From an uncultured Prevotella sp. (GTDB lineage Bacteria > Bacteroidota > Bacteroidia > Bacteroidales > Bacteroidaceae), in NCBI GenBank assembly GCA_945788545.1, contig CALZMK010000053.1, positions 1 to 7,894 on the forward strand: 7,894 bases of DNA, written 5' to 3'. The position numbers and the translations under genes are program-made. Of this stretch, positions 1 to 5,583 are shown one piece after another (within the stretch, counting starts at the first letter, position 1; every line of letters begins with the position of its first letter). Under the pieces are notes generated by a model, which searched no databases, was not told where the DNA came from, and was given only the letters and a program-made list of their open reading frames with translations.

Positions 1-9
1 AGAAAGAAA

Positions 10-1716
10 ATGGCAAACTATTATAGTGACCATCCTGAGTTTGAGTTCTATCTCAATCATCCGGAAATGAAACGCATCGTTGAACTGAAGGAGCGCAACT
101 TCGCCGACAAGGATCAGTATCCCGACGCTCCCGTTGACTTCGACGACGCTATCGAGAATTACAAGCAGATGCTCGAGATCACTGGCGACATCGCCGCAAA
201 TATCATCGAGCCCAACTCTGAGGCTGTTGACCTCGAAGGCCCACACCTCGAGAACGGACGTATGATATATGCTTCCAAGACATTCGAAAACCTCGACGCC
301 ACCCGCAAGGCAGGACTTTGGGGTGTGTCGATGCCCCGTCGCTACGGCGGTCTCAACATGCCTATCACTCCCTATTCAATGGCTTCGGAGATTGTATCGG
401 CTGCTGATGCCGGATTCCAAAACATCTGGAGCCTTCAGGATTGTATCGAGACCCTCTATGAGTTTGGCGACGAGGAGCAGCGCAAGAAGTATATCCCTCG
501 CGTATGTGCCGGCGAGACCATGTCAATGGACCTCACCGAGCCTGACGCAGGTTCCGACCTCCAGCGCGTGATGCTCAAGGCAAGCTATGACGAGGAGAAC
601 AAGTGCTGGCGACTGAACGGTGTGAAGCGATTCATCACCAATGGCGACTCCGACATACACCTCGTGCTCGCACGCTCTGAGGAAGGCACACACGACGGAC
701 GCGGACTTTCGATGTTCATCTACGACAAGCGCGACGGCGGTGTTACCGTACGCCACATCGAGCACAAGCTCGGTATCCACGGTTCGCCCACATGCGAGCT
801 CGTATATAAGAACGCCAAGTGCGAACTCTGCGGAAGCACACGCATGGGTCTTATCAAGTATGTGATGGCCCTGATGAACGGTGCACGTCTGGGTATTGCC
901 GCACAGTCGGTGGGTGTCAGCCAGGCTGCCTACAACGAGGGTCTTGCATACGCCAAGGAGCGCAAGCAGTTTGACACTGCCATCATCGACTTCCCCGCCG
1001 TCTATGACATGCTCTCGCGCATGAAGGCCAAACTGGATGCCGGACGTGCCATCCTCTATCAGACAGCACGCTATGTGGATATCTACAAGGCTCTCGACGA
1101 CATCGCCCGCGAGCGCAAGCTCACTCCCGAGGAGCGCGCCGAGCAGAAGAAATACACTCGCCTTGCTGATGCCTTCACTCCGTTGGCAAAGGGTATGAAC
1201 TCCGAGTATGCCAACCAGAATGCCTACGACGCCATACAGATTCACGGCGGTTCGGGCTTCATCATGGAGTATAAGAGCCAGCGCCTCTATCGCGATGCGC
1301 GCATCTTCTCTATCTACGAGGGTACTACTCAGTTGCAGGTGGTGGCTGCCATCCGCTACATCACCAACGGCACATATCTCTCTATTATGAACGAGATGAT
1401 GGAGCGTCCTATCTGCGAGTGTGCAGCTCCGATGCGCGCGCGTATCGCCAAGCTCATCGAGCTGTATGAGGATGCCCTCAACTATGTGAAGGAGCAGGGC
1501 AACCAGGATCTTCAGGATTTCCTCGCACGCCGTCTCTACGAGATGACTGCCGACATCCTTATGTCTATCCTGCTGCTTGAGGATGCCACACGCGCTCCCG
1601 AGTTGTTCAAGAAGAGTGTCAACGTCTTTGTTCGCCACGCCGAGGCCGAGTGCGCTGCACATCATGCCTACATCAAGGCCTTCAAGGCTGAGGACTTGGA
1701 GAACTTTAAGGCGTAA
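10..1716 (+). CDS. Acyl-CoA dehydrogenase, complete, 568 aa
   Basis: A flavin-dependent acyl-CoA dehydrogenase, which oxidises an acyl-CoA to the trans-2-enoyl-CoA and passes electrons to electron-transferring flavoprotein in the cytoplasm. The middle domain has the FAD/substrate motif MDLTEPDAGSDLQ (residues 173-185). The C-terminal helical domain has QIHGGSGFIMEY (410-421), YRDARI (427-432) and IYEGTTQLQ (435-443), in which E437 is the expected catalytic base. It is longer than the usual 380-aa enzymes: residues 1-60 are an N-terminal extension and about 455-568 an extra helical C-terminal region, as in the long-form enzymes common in Bacteroidetes. The ATG at 10 opens a protein-like N-terminus; no clear Shine-Dalgarno site is visible in the nine bases before it. 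In related genomes such genes often follow etfB and etfA, which would lie outside the window. Codon use is GC-rich and strongly biased, which suggests good expression. The substrate cannot be told from sequence. Confidence 0.93.
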   Translation: MANYYSDHPEFEFYLNHPEMKRIVELKERNFADKDQYPDAPVDFDDAIENYKQMLEITGDIAANIIEPNSEAVDLEGPHLENGRMIYASKTFENLDATRKAGLWGVSMPRRYGGLNMPITPYSMASEIVSAADAGFQNIWSLQDCIETLYEFGDEEQRKKYIPRVCAGETMSMDLTEPDAGSDLQRVMLKASYDEENKCWRLNGVKRFITNGDSDIHLVLARSEEGTHDGRGLSMFIYDKRDGGVTVRHIEHKLGIHGSPTCELVYKNAKCELCGSTRMGLIKYVMALMNGARLGIAAQSVGVSQAAYNEGLAYAKERKQFDTAIIDFPAVYDMLSRMKAKLDAGRAILYQTARYVDIYKALDDIARERKLTPEERAEQKKYTRLADAFTPLAKGMNSEYANQNAYDAIQIHGGSGFIMEYKSQRLYRDARIFSIYEGTTQLQVVAAIRYITNGTYLSIMNEMMERPICECAAPMRARIAKLIELYEDALNYVKEQGNQDLQDFLARRLYEMTADILMSILLLEDATRAPELFKKSVNVFVRHAEAECAAHHAYIKAFKAEDLENFKA

Positions 1717-1725
1717 ATATATTGA

Positions 1726-1810
1726 GGAGTTAAGGAGTTAAAGGAGTTAAGCCAAATGTTATTGCGCTGATACTTGATGCTCAAAACTAATGGCTTAACT
1801 CCTTAACTCC
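1726..1810. repeat. Octamer repeats (GGAGTTAA) forming a large imperfect hairpin
   Basis: Three copies of GGAGTTAA stand at 1726-1733, 1734-1741 and 1743-1750, the last after one extra A. They are followed by GCCA (1751-1754). The complementary arm TGGCTTAACTCCTTAACTCC lies at 1791-1810. The arms pair as a 12-bp stem, a one-base bulge (A1742) and a further 8 bp, with a loop of 36 bases (1755-1790). The structure sits between the acyl-CoA dehydrogenase stop and the DUF3667 start. No T-run follows it directly, so a terminator or attenuator role is only a guess. Nothing matching TAnnTTTG was seen in this gap. Confidence 0.8.
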
Positions 1811-1840
1811 CAAATATAACTTCCTTAACTTCCCCAAAAC

Positions 1841-2683
1841 ATGGAATGTCTCAACTGCCACACCGAATTCATTGGTAATTACTGTCCGTCGTGCGGCCAA
1901 CCGGCAAGCACACAACGATTCACCGTCAAGAAGGCATTGATGTCAACACTTGAGGTATGGGGAATGGGCAATCGCTCACTTCTGCGCACCGTGTTGCACC
2001 TTATCTACCGCCCTGGACAGATGATAGGCGAATACCTCGACGGCAAGCGCATGCCTTTCTTCCCACCGGTGAAGATGCTCTTCGTGCTGTGCATCTTCTT
2101 TGCCGTGGAGTCGTCGCTGCTCGGCGAAAAGACTATCACCCAACAGCTCACAAGCGGATTAAGTGACGAGAGTGTGCAAAAAGAATTTGAAAAAAACAAT
2201 AATAACACTATCATCACTTTCAATGGAAAGAAGGTGTCGGCACAGGAGATGATGACGGGAGTAAAGAGTATTGTGGAGTGGATGGATCAGCATAAGGCAG
2301 TGGAACTCCTTTGCCTTCACTCCTTCTTCATGCTGTTTGCATGGTGGGTCTTCCGCAAGTCTCCCACCCGACCGAAATCCACGATGGCAGAGCATTTCTT
2401 CACCCAGGTGTTCATGAGCGGACAGATGATGGCATTGTCGATTTTATATCTGCCCATATTCAGCAGCGGAAAGGAAGACTATGCCTTCTATCCCCTACCT
2501 TGGTGGTTGCTATTCACCCTGTTCGTATGGGATTACAAGTATATCTTCGGATATAAATGGAGGACTACGATACGCAAAGTGATAGTGGTACACCTTCTGT
2601 CTATCGTATTGTTTATCGCCATAGCGGGATTAATTACTGGAATGATTATGGCATTCGCCGAGAATACTACAGTAGCGAAATAA
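1841..2683 (+). CDS. DUF3667-type membrane protein with N-terminal zinc ribbon
   Basis: A 280-aa membrane protein of unknown function. It opens with a four-cysteine zinc-ribbon motif (C3, C6, C15, C18; CxxC-x8-CxxC), followed by a conserved stretch around GNRSLLRTVLHLIYRPGQMI (residues 43-62) and then GEYLDGKR and PFFPPVKML. This order is typical of the DUF3667 family of Bacteroidetes. Hydrophobic segments lie at about 79-95, 153-172, 189-206, 219-236 and 246-271, and a polar, asparagine-rich loop (about 96-150) separates the first two. The start at 1841 is required to include the zinc ribbon; no Shine-Dalgarno site is visible. The stop is nine bases before the LysO N-module gene, so the three genes probably share a transcript. 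Whether it helps the exporter is not known. Family assignment is from recognition of the N-terminal pattern. Confidence 0.8.
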   Translation: MECLNCHTEFIGNYCPSCGQPASTQRFTVKKALMSTLEVWGMGNRSLLRTVLHLIYRPGQMIGEYLDGKRMPFFPPVKMLFVLCIFFAVESSLLGEKTITQQLTSGLSDESVQKEFEKNNNNTIITFNGKKVSAQEMMTGVKSIVEWMDQHKAVELLCLHSFFMLFAWWVFRKSPTRPKSTMAEHFFTQVFMSGQMMALSILYLPIFSSGKEDYAFYPLPWWLLFTLFVWDYKYIFGYKWRTTIRKVIVVHLLSIVLFIAIAGLITGMIMAFAENTTVAK

Positions 2684-2692
2684 CACATTGCC

Positions 2693-2968
2693 ATGCTCAC
2701 AGTCGTCGTAATAATGTTCTGCGGCATTGCCGTGGGTTATCTTCTCCGGAAAAGGAATATCCGGTTTATTTCGCGCATCATCACTGTCTTAATCTGGCTA
2801 TTGCTCTTCCTGCTTGGTATTGAGGTGGGCAGCAATCCGCGTATTATCGGCGGTTTGCAGACACTCGGCCTCGAGGCTCTGTTGCTCACTATCGGCGGCT
2901 CCCTGGGCACCATCCTTTTCTCATGGTTGCTATGGAAATATGTGTCAAGAAAGGAGGCCGACAAATGA
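2693..2968 (+). CDS. lysO: LysO family transporter, N-terminal module (split gene)
   Basis: A 91-aa membrane protein matching the N-terminal module of the lysine exporter LysO (E. coli YbjE, DUF340/Lys_export family), which in E. coli is one protein of about 300 aa. Hydrophobic segments lie at about residues 2-17, 28-46 and 59-82, followed by a charged end (SRKEADK). The segment FLLGIEVGSN (39-48) resembles FCVGISIGSD in the downstream gene, suggesting that the two modules are related copies. The stop overlaps the next start as ATGA, so the halves are very likely translated together and assemble into one transporter. The predicted role is export of L-lysine, and of toxic analogues such as thialysine, across the inner membrane; substrate is inferred from the E. 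coli protein. An older label would be DUF340 protein. Confidence 0.8.
   Translation: MLTVVVIMFCGIAVGYLLRKRNIRFISRIITVLIWLLLFLLGIEVGSNPRIIGGLQTLGLEALLLTIGGSLGTILFSWLLWKYVSRKEADK
2950..2957 (+). promoter_or_regulatory. Strong Shine-Dalgarno site fixing the start of the LysO C-module
   Basis: AAAGGAGG ends seven bases before the ATG at 2965, an ideal spacing. This favours 2965 over the in-frame ATG at 2923, which lies well inside the upstream gene. Such a strong site is notable because most other starts in this window have none. Confidence 0.8.
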
Positions 2969-3585
2969 AAGGCAGCCTCATCATCATCGCCTTCTTCGCA
3001 TTAGGAATTGCCGTAGGCCTTAATTCTTCATTCTTCACTCTTCATTTAAGCCATTCTTCATTCTTCATTCTTCATTCTTCATTTATTATCCTCTACGCCC
3101 TCATGTTTTGCGTAGGCATAAGCATTGGCAGCGACACGAAGACACTGAAGAGTTTCCGCAGTGTCAACCCCCGACTTATGATGTTGCCGATAATGACGAT
3201 AGTAGGTTCGTTGGCAGGAACAGCGGCAGCCTCTGCCCTACTCCCCCATCGCCATCTCTTCGACTGTCTCGCCATCGGTTCGGGCTTTGGCTATTACTCC
3301 CTGTCGAGCATTTTCATCACCGAATACAAGGGAGCGGAACTTGGCACTATAGCCCTTCTTGCCAATATCATGCGCGAGATATTGACGTTGCTCTGTGCAC
3401 CGTTGTTGGCAAAGTACTTTGGCAAATTGGCACCAATAAGTATGGGTGGCGCCACAACCATGGACACCACCCTACCCATCATTACCCGTACTGCGGGACA
3501 GGACTTCATCATCGTCTCCATCTTCCACGGCTTCTGCGTGGATTTCTCAGTTCCCTTCCTCGTCACCTTCTTCTGTTCACTCTAA
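2965..3585 (+). CDS. lysO: LysO family transporter, C-terminal module (split gene)
   Basis: A 206-aa polytopic membrane protein matching the C-terminal module of the lysine exporter LysO. Recognisable family stretches are ALMFCVGISIGSD (residues 45-57), GSGFGYYSLSSIFITEYKGA (105-124), NIMREILTLLCAPL (134-147), GGATTMDTTLPIITR (161-175) and FHGFCVDFSVPFLV (187-200). The start at 2965 overlaps the N-module stop by four bases (ATGA) and has a strong ribosome site. Residues 20-40, between the first two membrane helices, are encoded by tandem ATTCTTC repeats and read NSSFFTLHLSH then SSFFILHSSF. This looks like repeat DNA that replaced or expanded a loop. Because the unit is 7 bp, a change by one unit shifts the frame. 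In the sequence as given, the frame is intact. Together with the N-module it should form the exporter. Confidence 0.85.
   Translation: MKGSLIIIAFFALGIAVGLNSSFFTLHLSHSSFFILHSSFIILYALMFCVGISIGSDTKTLKSFRSVNPRLMMLPIMTIVGSLAGTAAASALLPHRHLFDCLAIGSGFGYYSLSSIFITEYKGAELGTIALLANIMREILTLLCAPLLAKYFGKLAPISMGGATTMDTTLPIITRTAGQDFIIVSIFHGFCVDFSVPFLVTFFCSL
3023..3080 (+). repeat. Heptamer tandem array (ATTCTTC) inside the LysO C-module gene
   Basis: ATTCTTC occurs at 3023-3029 and 3030-3036, with a variant (ACTCTTC) at 3037-3043. Nine bases later come four perfect tandem copies at 3053-3059, 3060-3066, 3067-3073 and 3074-3080. The array lies wholly in coding sequence. Reading on past it shows that loss of one unit would reach a TAG at 3113-3115, while gain of one unit would enter a frame that stays open to 3782. 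Arrays of this kind are more usual between genes in Prevotella-like genomes. Confidence 0.92.
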
Positions 3586-3647
3586 AGAAGAGGCGGAATC
3601 TCGCCCGTGCGCAGAGTCTTCTCGGGCGTATAACTGTAGTCAAACAT
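3582..3647 (-). other. Small 21-codon ORF, possible gene remnant
   Basis: A minus-strand ORF whose TAG stop overlaps the lysO stop codon. It reads MFDYSYTPEKTLRTGEIPPL plus one Leu. Its codons (ACG, CCC, GAG, AAG, CTG, CGC, GGC) resemble those of the core genes, whereas the DNA just beyond it is AT-rich and repetitive. An in-frame stop lies two codons upstream of the ATG, so it does not extend. I do not recognise the peptide. It could be the stump of a truncated gene, or chance. The 6-bp inverted repeat CGCCCG/CGGGCG (3602-3607, 3623-3628) also lies here, so part of the stretch could instead be a weak terminator for the lysO genes. Confidence 0.2.
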
Positions 3648-3667
3648 AATCTATTGTCTTTTTTATC

Positions 3668-3738
3668 CACAGATAGTTTTTTGTCCACAGATTATCACAG
3701 ATTTTTTATATCTAAAGATATTTTGATTATCACAGATT
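3668..3738. repeat. CACAGAT direct repeats
   Basis: CACAGAT occurs four times, at 3668-3674, 3686-3692, 3696-3702 and 3731-3737. The larger unit GATTATCACAGATT is present twice without mismatch (3690-3703 and 3725-3738). Between the last two copies is a small palindrome, ATATCT-AA-AGATAT (3708-3721), preceded by six T. No gene lies here. Function unknown. Confidence 0.85.
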
Positions 3739-3758
3739 ATCATGCGCAGCCCCTCATT

Positions 3759-3857
3759 GCTGTAGGGTCTTACTTTATGTAAGACCGCACCCCCAGATGG
3801 CTTCTGTGCTGAATGGGCTCCGCATAGGCGGTCTTACATAAAGTAAGACCCTACAGC
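3759..3857. repeat. Perfect 30-bp inverted repeat, MITE- or REP-like element
   Basis: The arm at 3759-3788 is the exact reverse complement of the arm at 3828-3857, with a 39-base loop between them. Each arm starts or ends with GCTGTAGGGTCTTAC or its complement. Each arm also holds its own small hairpin, GTCTTAC-TTTAT-GTAAGAC (first copy 3767-3785), so the element can fold either as one long stem or as two short ones. No transposase ORF lies in or near it. If the element proper begins at TGTAGGG and ends at CCCTACA, a GC dinucleotide flanks both ends, but as GC is its own complement this cannot be told from two more paired bases. No longer target duplication is visible. The look is that of a non-autonomous mobile or extragenic palindromic repeat. 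Confidence 0.8.
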
Positions 3858-3886
3858 GGATGTTATCGTGGATGTCATCGTGGATG
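3858..3886. repeat. 12-bp tandem repeat
   Basis: GGATGTTATCGT (3858-3869) is followed directly by GGATGTCATCGT (3870-3881) and a partial third copy GGATG (3882-3886). It abuts the end of the 30-bp inverted repeat. No function is apparent. Confidence 0.75.
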
Positions 3887-3890
3887 AAAA

Positions 3891-3922
3891 CTTTAATTCT
3901 TTAATTTTTTAATTCTTTAATT
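3891..3922. repeat. Octamer tandem array (YTTTAATT, four copies)
   Basis: CTTTAATT at 3891-3898 and 3899-3906, TTTTAATT at 3907-3914 and CTTTAATT at 3915-3922 are adjacent, with one mismatch in the third copy. It is noncoding and lies beyond the terminator-like palindrome as seen from the AraC gene. Confidence 0.85.
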
Positions 3923-3928
3923 TCCATG

Positions 3929-3954
3929 AATTATTGGAACGCGTTCCAATAATT
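3929..3954. terminator. Perfect 26-bp palindrome, probable bidirectional terminator
   Basis: A perfect palindrome with 13-bp half-sites and the core TTGGAACGCGTTCCAA. It lies 33 bases past the stop of the minus-strand membrane AraC gene and about 340 bases past the end of lysO, between converging genes. On the plus strand it runs into a T-rich stretch (ATAATTTATTTATT); on the minus strand the following bases are less T-rich. The position favours a terminator. A binding site for a dimeric regulator is the alternative, but no gene starts nearby. Confidence 0.5.
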
Positions 3955-3987
3955 TATTTATTAATACCCCAAAATTTTAATTCCATA

Positions 3988-5172
3988 TTATCGAGTCAAA
4001 TGGTCAATGAAATATTGCCTTGGGCTTATACCCTCTATCTTAGAGAAATAGCGGTTGAATGAAGAAATGGAGTTAAAACCGCTCTTAGTGGCAACTTCAA
4101 CCATAGTCAGCTTGTCATTAGCATCCATATTATTAATAATCATACATGCCTCTTTTATGCGGAACTGGTTGACATAATCATGGAAAGTGACTTTGAGGGT
4201 ATTGTTGAGATAGTCGGAAAGATAAGTCTTGTTGGTACCTAATACAACCGCTATATCAACGATAGTCAATTTGGGATTTAAATACAGTTTCTTCTCTTCC
4301 ATTTTTTTAGGAAGCAGAGAGGCTATATGCTTCTCGCGGATTTGTTTGGTAGTCCTTATCATATTATTATCATCTAAGATTATTGATTCATTATCTGAAT
4401 ATAAAGCTTCATCAGGAACTTCATCAAGAGTGTCCGACGAATCAAAAACATCAGTCTCAGTTTCCGTCCCATCATTTGCTGGGGCCTTTCCAAAGAGCAT
4501 CCTCAATATCCGATGCTTGCATGCCATCTTGAACACTATCAGCCATAGCAACATGCCTATCATATTGAAAACAGTCTCACTTATCCATGTGGTAAACTCG
4601 AACGCTATTGAATAAAGAATGTGAGATAAAAAGTAGGCATAACATGAGAATAGCACCCACTGTACATCTATGTTTTCTGTATAAGAGAAGGTTTCGAACA
4701 TTCTCTTTCTATACCTGATTACAAAGATATGCACATAGATAACCGTGGTGACTGATATGGAGTAAGCCAGGATGGATGAAGCAATACATACTTCATCATA
4801 CGGGAATAATATATATATAGGAATAAATGCTACCTGGCATACCATAGCGCCATACATCTGTTTGTTATTTACGATGCCTGGATTGGTCACCTCAAGGAAG
4901 AAGGCGGCAATCACCGGAAGGTAAACCACGTCAATAATGCCTGTCATATTATTAAGATACTCTGAGTATTTCCAATCATAAAATACGAAGACGATATCCT
5001 TCAGATAACATATAGCCAGCAGGATGGAGGCAAGGTGCATCAAGTGCATCATTCGATTGCGATTCCGATATTTCCAGAGAATGACGCTCCAGAATATGAA
5101 GAACATCGTAATAGCACCACGCATAAAGTGGGCCAAAGCCTCAAAAGTATATATATCACATGATAAATTCAT
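3988..5172 (-). CDS. AraC-family regulator with seven-helix membrane domain
   Basis: A 394-aa protein joining a membrane sensor region to an AraC-type DNA-binding domain. Hydrophobic segments lie at about residues 15-34, 42-65, 75-94, 106-123, 129-152, 172-193 and 199-216, giving seven probable helices with basic residues between (for example KYRNRNR 34-40, RYRKR 153-157). An acidic, low-complexity linker (about 231-270) leads to two helix-turn-helix units, LTIVDIAVVLGTNKTYLSDY (302-321) and TMVEVATKSGFN...SFNRYFSKIEGISPRQY (356-387), the latter holding the family signature. It probably senses a signal in or at the membrane and acts on DNA while anchored; ligand and targets are unknown. The gene is more AT-rich than the acyl-CoA dehydrogenase and ftsH-cdsA genes. 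A -7 box and paired direct repeats lie upstream. No Shine-Dalgarno site is visible; 5172 is the most upstream sensible ATG. Confidence 0.88.
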   Translation of the reverse strand: MNLSCDIYTFEALAHFMRGAITMFFIFWSVILWKYRNRNRMMHLMHLASILLAICYLKDIVFVFYDWKYSEYLNNMTGIIDVVYLPVIAAFFLEVTNPGIVNNKQMYGAMVCQVAFIPIYILFPYDEVCIASSILAYSISVTTVIYVHIFVIRYRKRMFETFSYTENIDVQWVLFSCYAYFLSHILYSIAFEFTTWISETVFNMIGMLLWLIVFKMACKHRILRMLFGKAPANDGTETETDVFDSSDTLDEVPDEALYSDNESIILDDNNMIRTTKQIREKHIASLLPKKMEEKKLYLNPKLTIVDIAVVLGTNKTYLSDYLNNTLKVTFHDYVNQFRIKEACMIINNMDANDKLTMVEVATKSGFNSISSFNRYFSKIEGISPRQYFIDHLTR

Positions 5173-5297
5173 AATTATTTTTTGTACGTTTTAAATTGTT
5201 CAATATTTTACAGATAACCATTCCATGCGTTTTTGACTACTATTAAATCAATTCGGCATTTTAGAATTGCATCCAAAACCTATAACAAAAGCGTTTA

Positions 5298-5305
5298 CAA
5301 AGGTA
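5298..5305 (-). promoter_or_regulatory. Bacteroidetes-type -7 box (TACCTTTG) for the membrane AraC gene
   Basis: Read on the minus strand this is TACCTTTG, an exact match to the Bacteroidetes -7 consensus TAnnTTTG. It would start transcription roughly 120 bases before the ATG at 5172. The expected -33 position, near 5324-5329, has no good TTTG, and the first of the two direct repeats lies there. A poor -33 box overlapped by a protein site fits a promoter that needs an activator. Confidence 0.55.
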
Positions 5306-5325
5306 ATCATAATTCTTGAAAATCA

Positions 5326-5361
5326 TTGGTCAATATAGAAAACGTTTGGTCAATATGGAAA
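5326..5361. promoter_or_regulatory. Paired direct repeats, candidate AraC-type operator
   Basis: TTGGTCAATATAGAAA (5326-5341) and TTGGTCAATATGGAAA (5346-5361) differ at one of 16 bases and start 20 bp apart, about two turns of the helix. AraC-family proteins often bind two half-sites in direct orientation about 21 bp apart, next to or overlapping the promoter. The pair lies immediately upstream of the TACCTTTG box. The likely binder is the membrane AraC protein itself (autoregulation) or the AraC regulator encoded just upstream at 5584-6483. Confidence 0.6.
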
Positions 5362-5583
5362 TTTTTTCGTTGAAATTTTAACAATTCGTTCCGATTTATA
5401 AACATAAGAGGTATATATGAGACAAATCCTAACGAATTCCATAAAAGCATCTCTTAAACTGTATTTTTACACTTATGCGATGCCCAAAATTCGATTAACC
5501 TATAAATATTGAGAAAAAGACAATATGAATGCAATAAAATAAGTAAACAAAATTCTTAGAAAACAAAACACGGGAATGCATTT
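5362..5583. other. AT-rich gene-free stretch
   Basis: With the promoter region it makes up the 411-bp gap (5173-5583) between the two AraC genes. I see no RNA gene, no clear hairpin terminator for the gene ending at 5584, and no long repeat. An 8-bp inverted repeat, AATTCGTT (5383-5390) and AACGAATT (5431-5438), is probably chance. A 31-codon plus-strand ORF lies at 5417-5512. Confidence 0.6.
5417..5512 (+). CDS. Possible 31-aa basic peptide
   Basis: ATG at 5417 opens 31 codons ending at TGA 5510-5512, beginning MRQILTNSIKASLKLYFYTY. AAGAGG (5406-5411) lies five bases before the ATG and could serve as a ribosome site. The peptide is basic (two Arg, four Lys) with an aromatic patch. No TAnnTTTG promoter was found before it, and ORFs of this length arise by chance in such DNA. 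It points away from the membrane AraC gene. Confidence 0.15.
   Translation: MRQILTNSIKASLKLYFYTYAMPKIRLTYKY

Noticed and set aside
523..1665. A 380-codon open frame on the minus strand
   Set aside because: It lies wholly antisense to the acyl-CoA dehydrogenase, which has all family motifs. The translated sequence has no recognisable domain and such frames are common opposite GC-rich, codon-biased genes.
2923..2964. Longer start for the LysO C-module gene
   Set aside because: The extra 14 residues lie inside the N-module gene and are charged; the ATG at 2965 has an ideal ribosome site and the usual ATGA overlap.
3108..3782. A 224-codon plus-strand frame overlapping the LysO C-module
   Set aside because: It begins at TTG, is hydrophilic with many His and Arg, runs into intergenic repeats and shows no domain. 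The overlapping LysO frame has clear family motifs. It matters only as the frame entered if one heptamer unit is gained.
3759..3857. CRISPR or integron attC-like array
   Set aside because: There are only two arms in inverted orientation, no regularly spaced direct repeats, and no cas or integrase gene.
3929..3954. LacI/GalR-type operator
   Set aside because: The palindrome superficially resembles such sites, but its centre is GC and not the CG dinucleotide usual for the family, and no gene starts next to it.
4229..4615. A 128-codon plus-strand frame opposite the membrane AraC gene
   Set aside because: It is antisense to the conserved DNA-binding and linker region, and its composition mirrors that gene.
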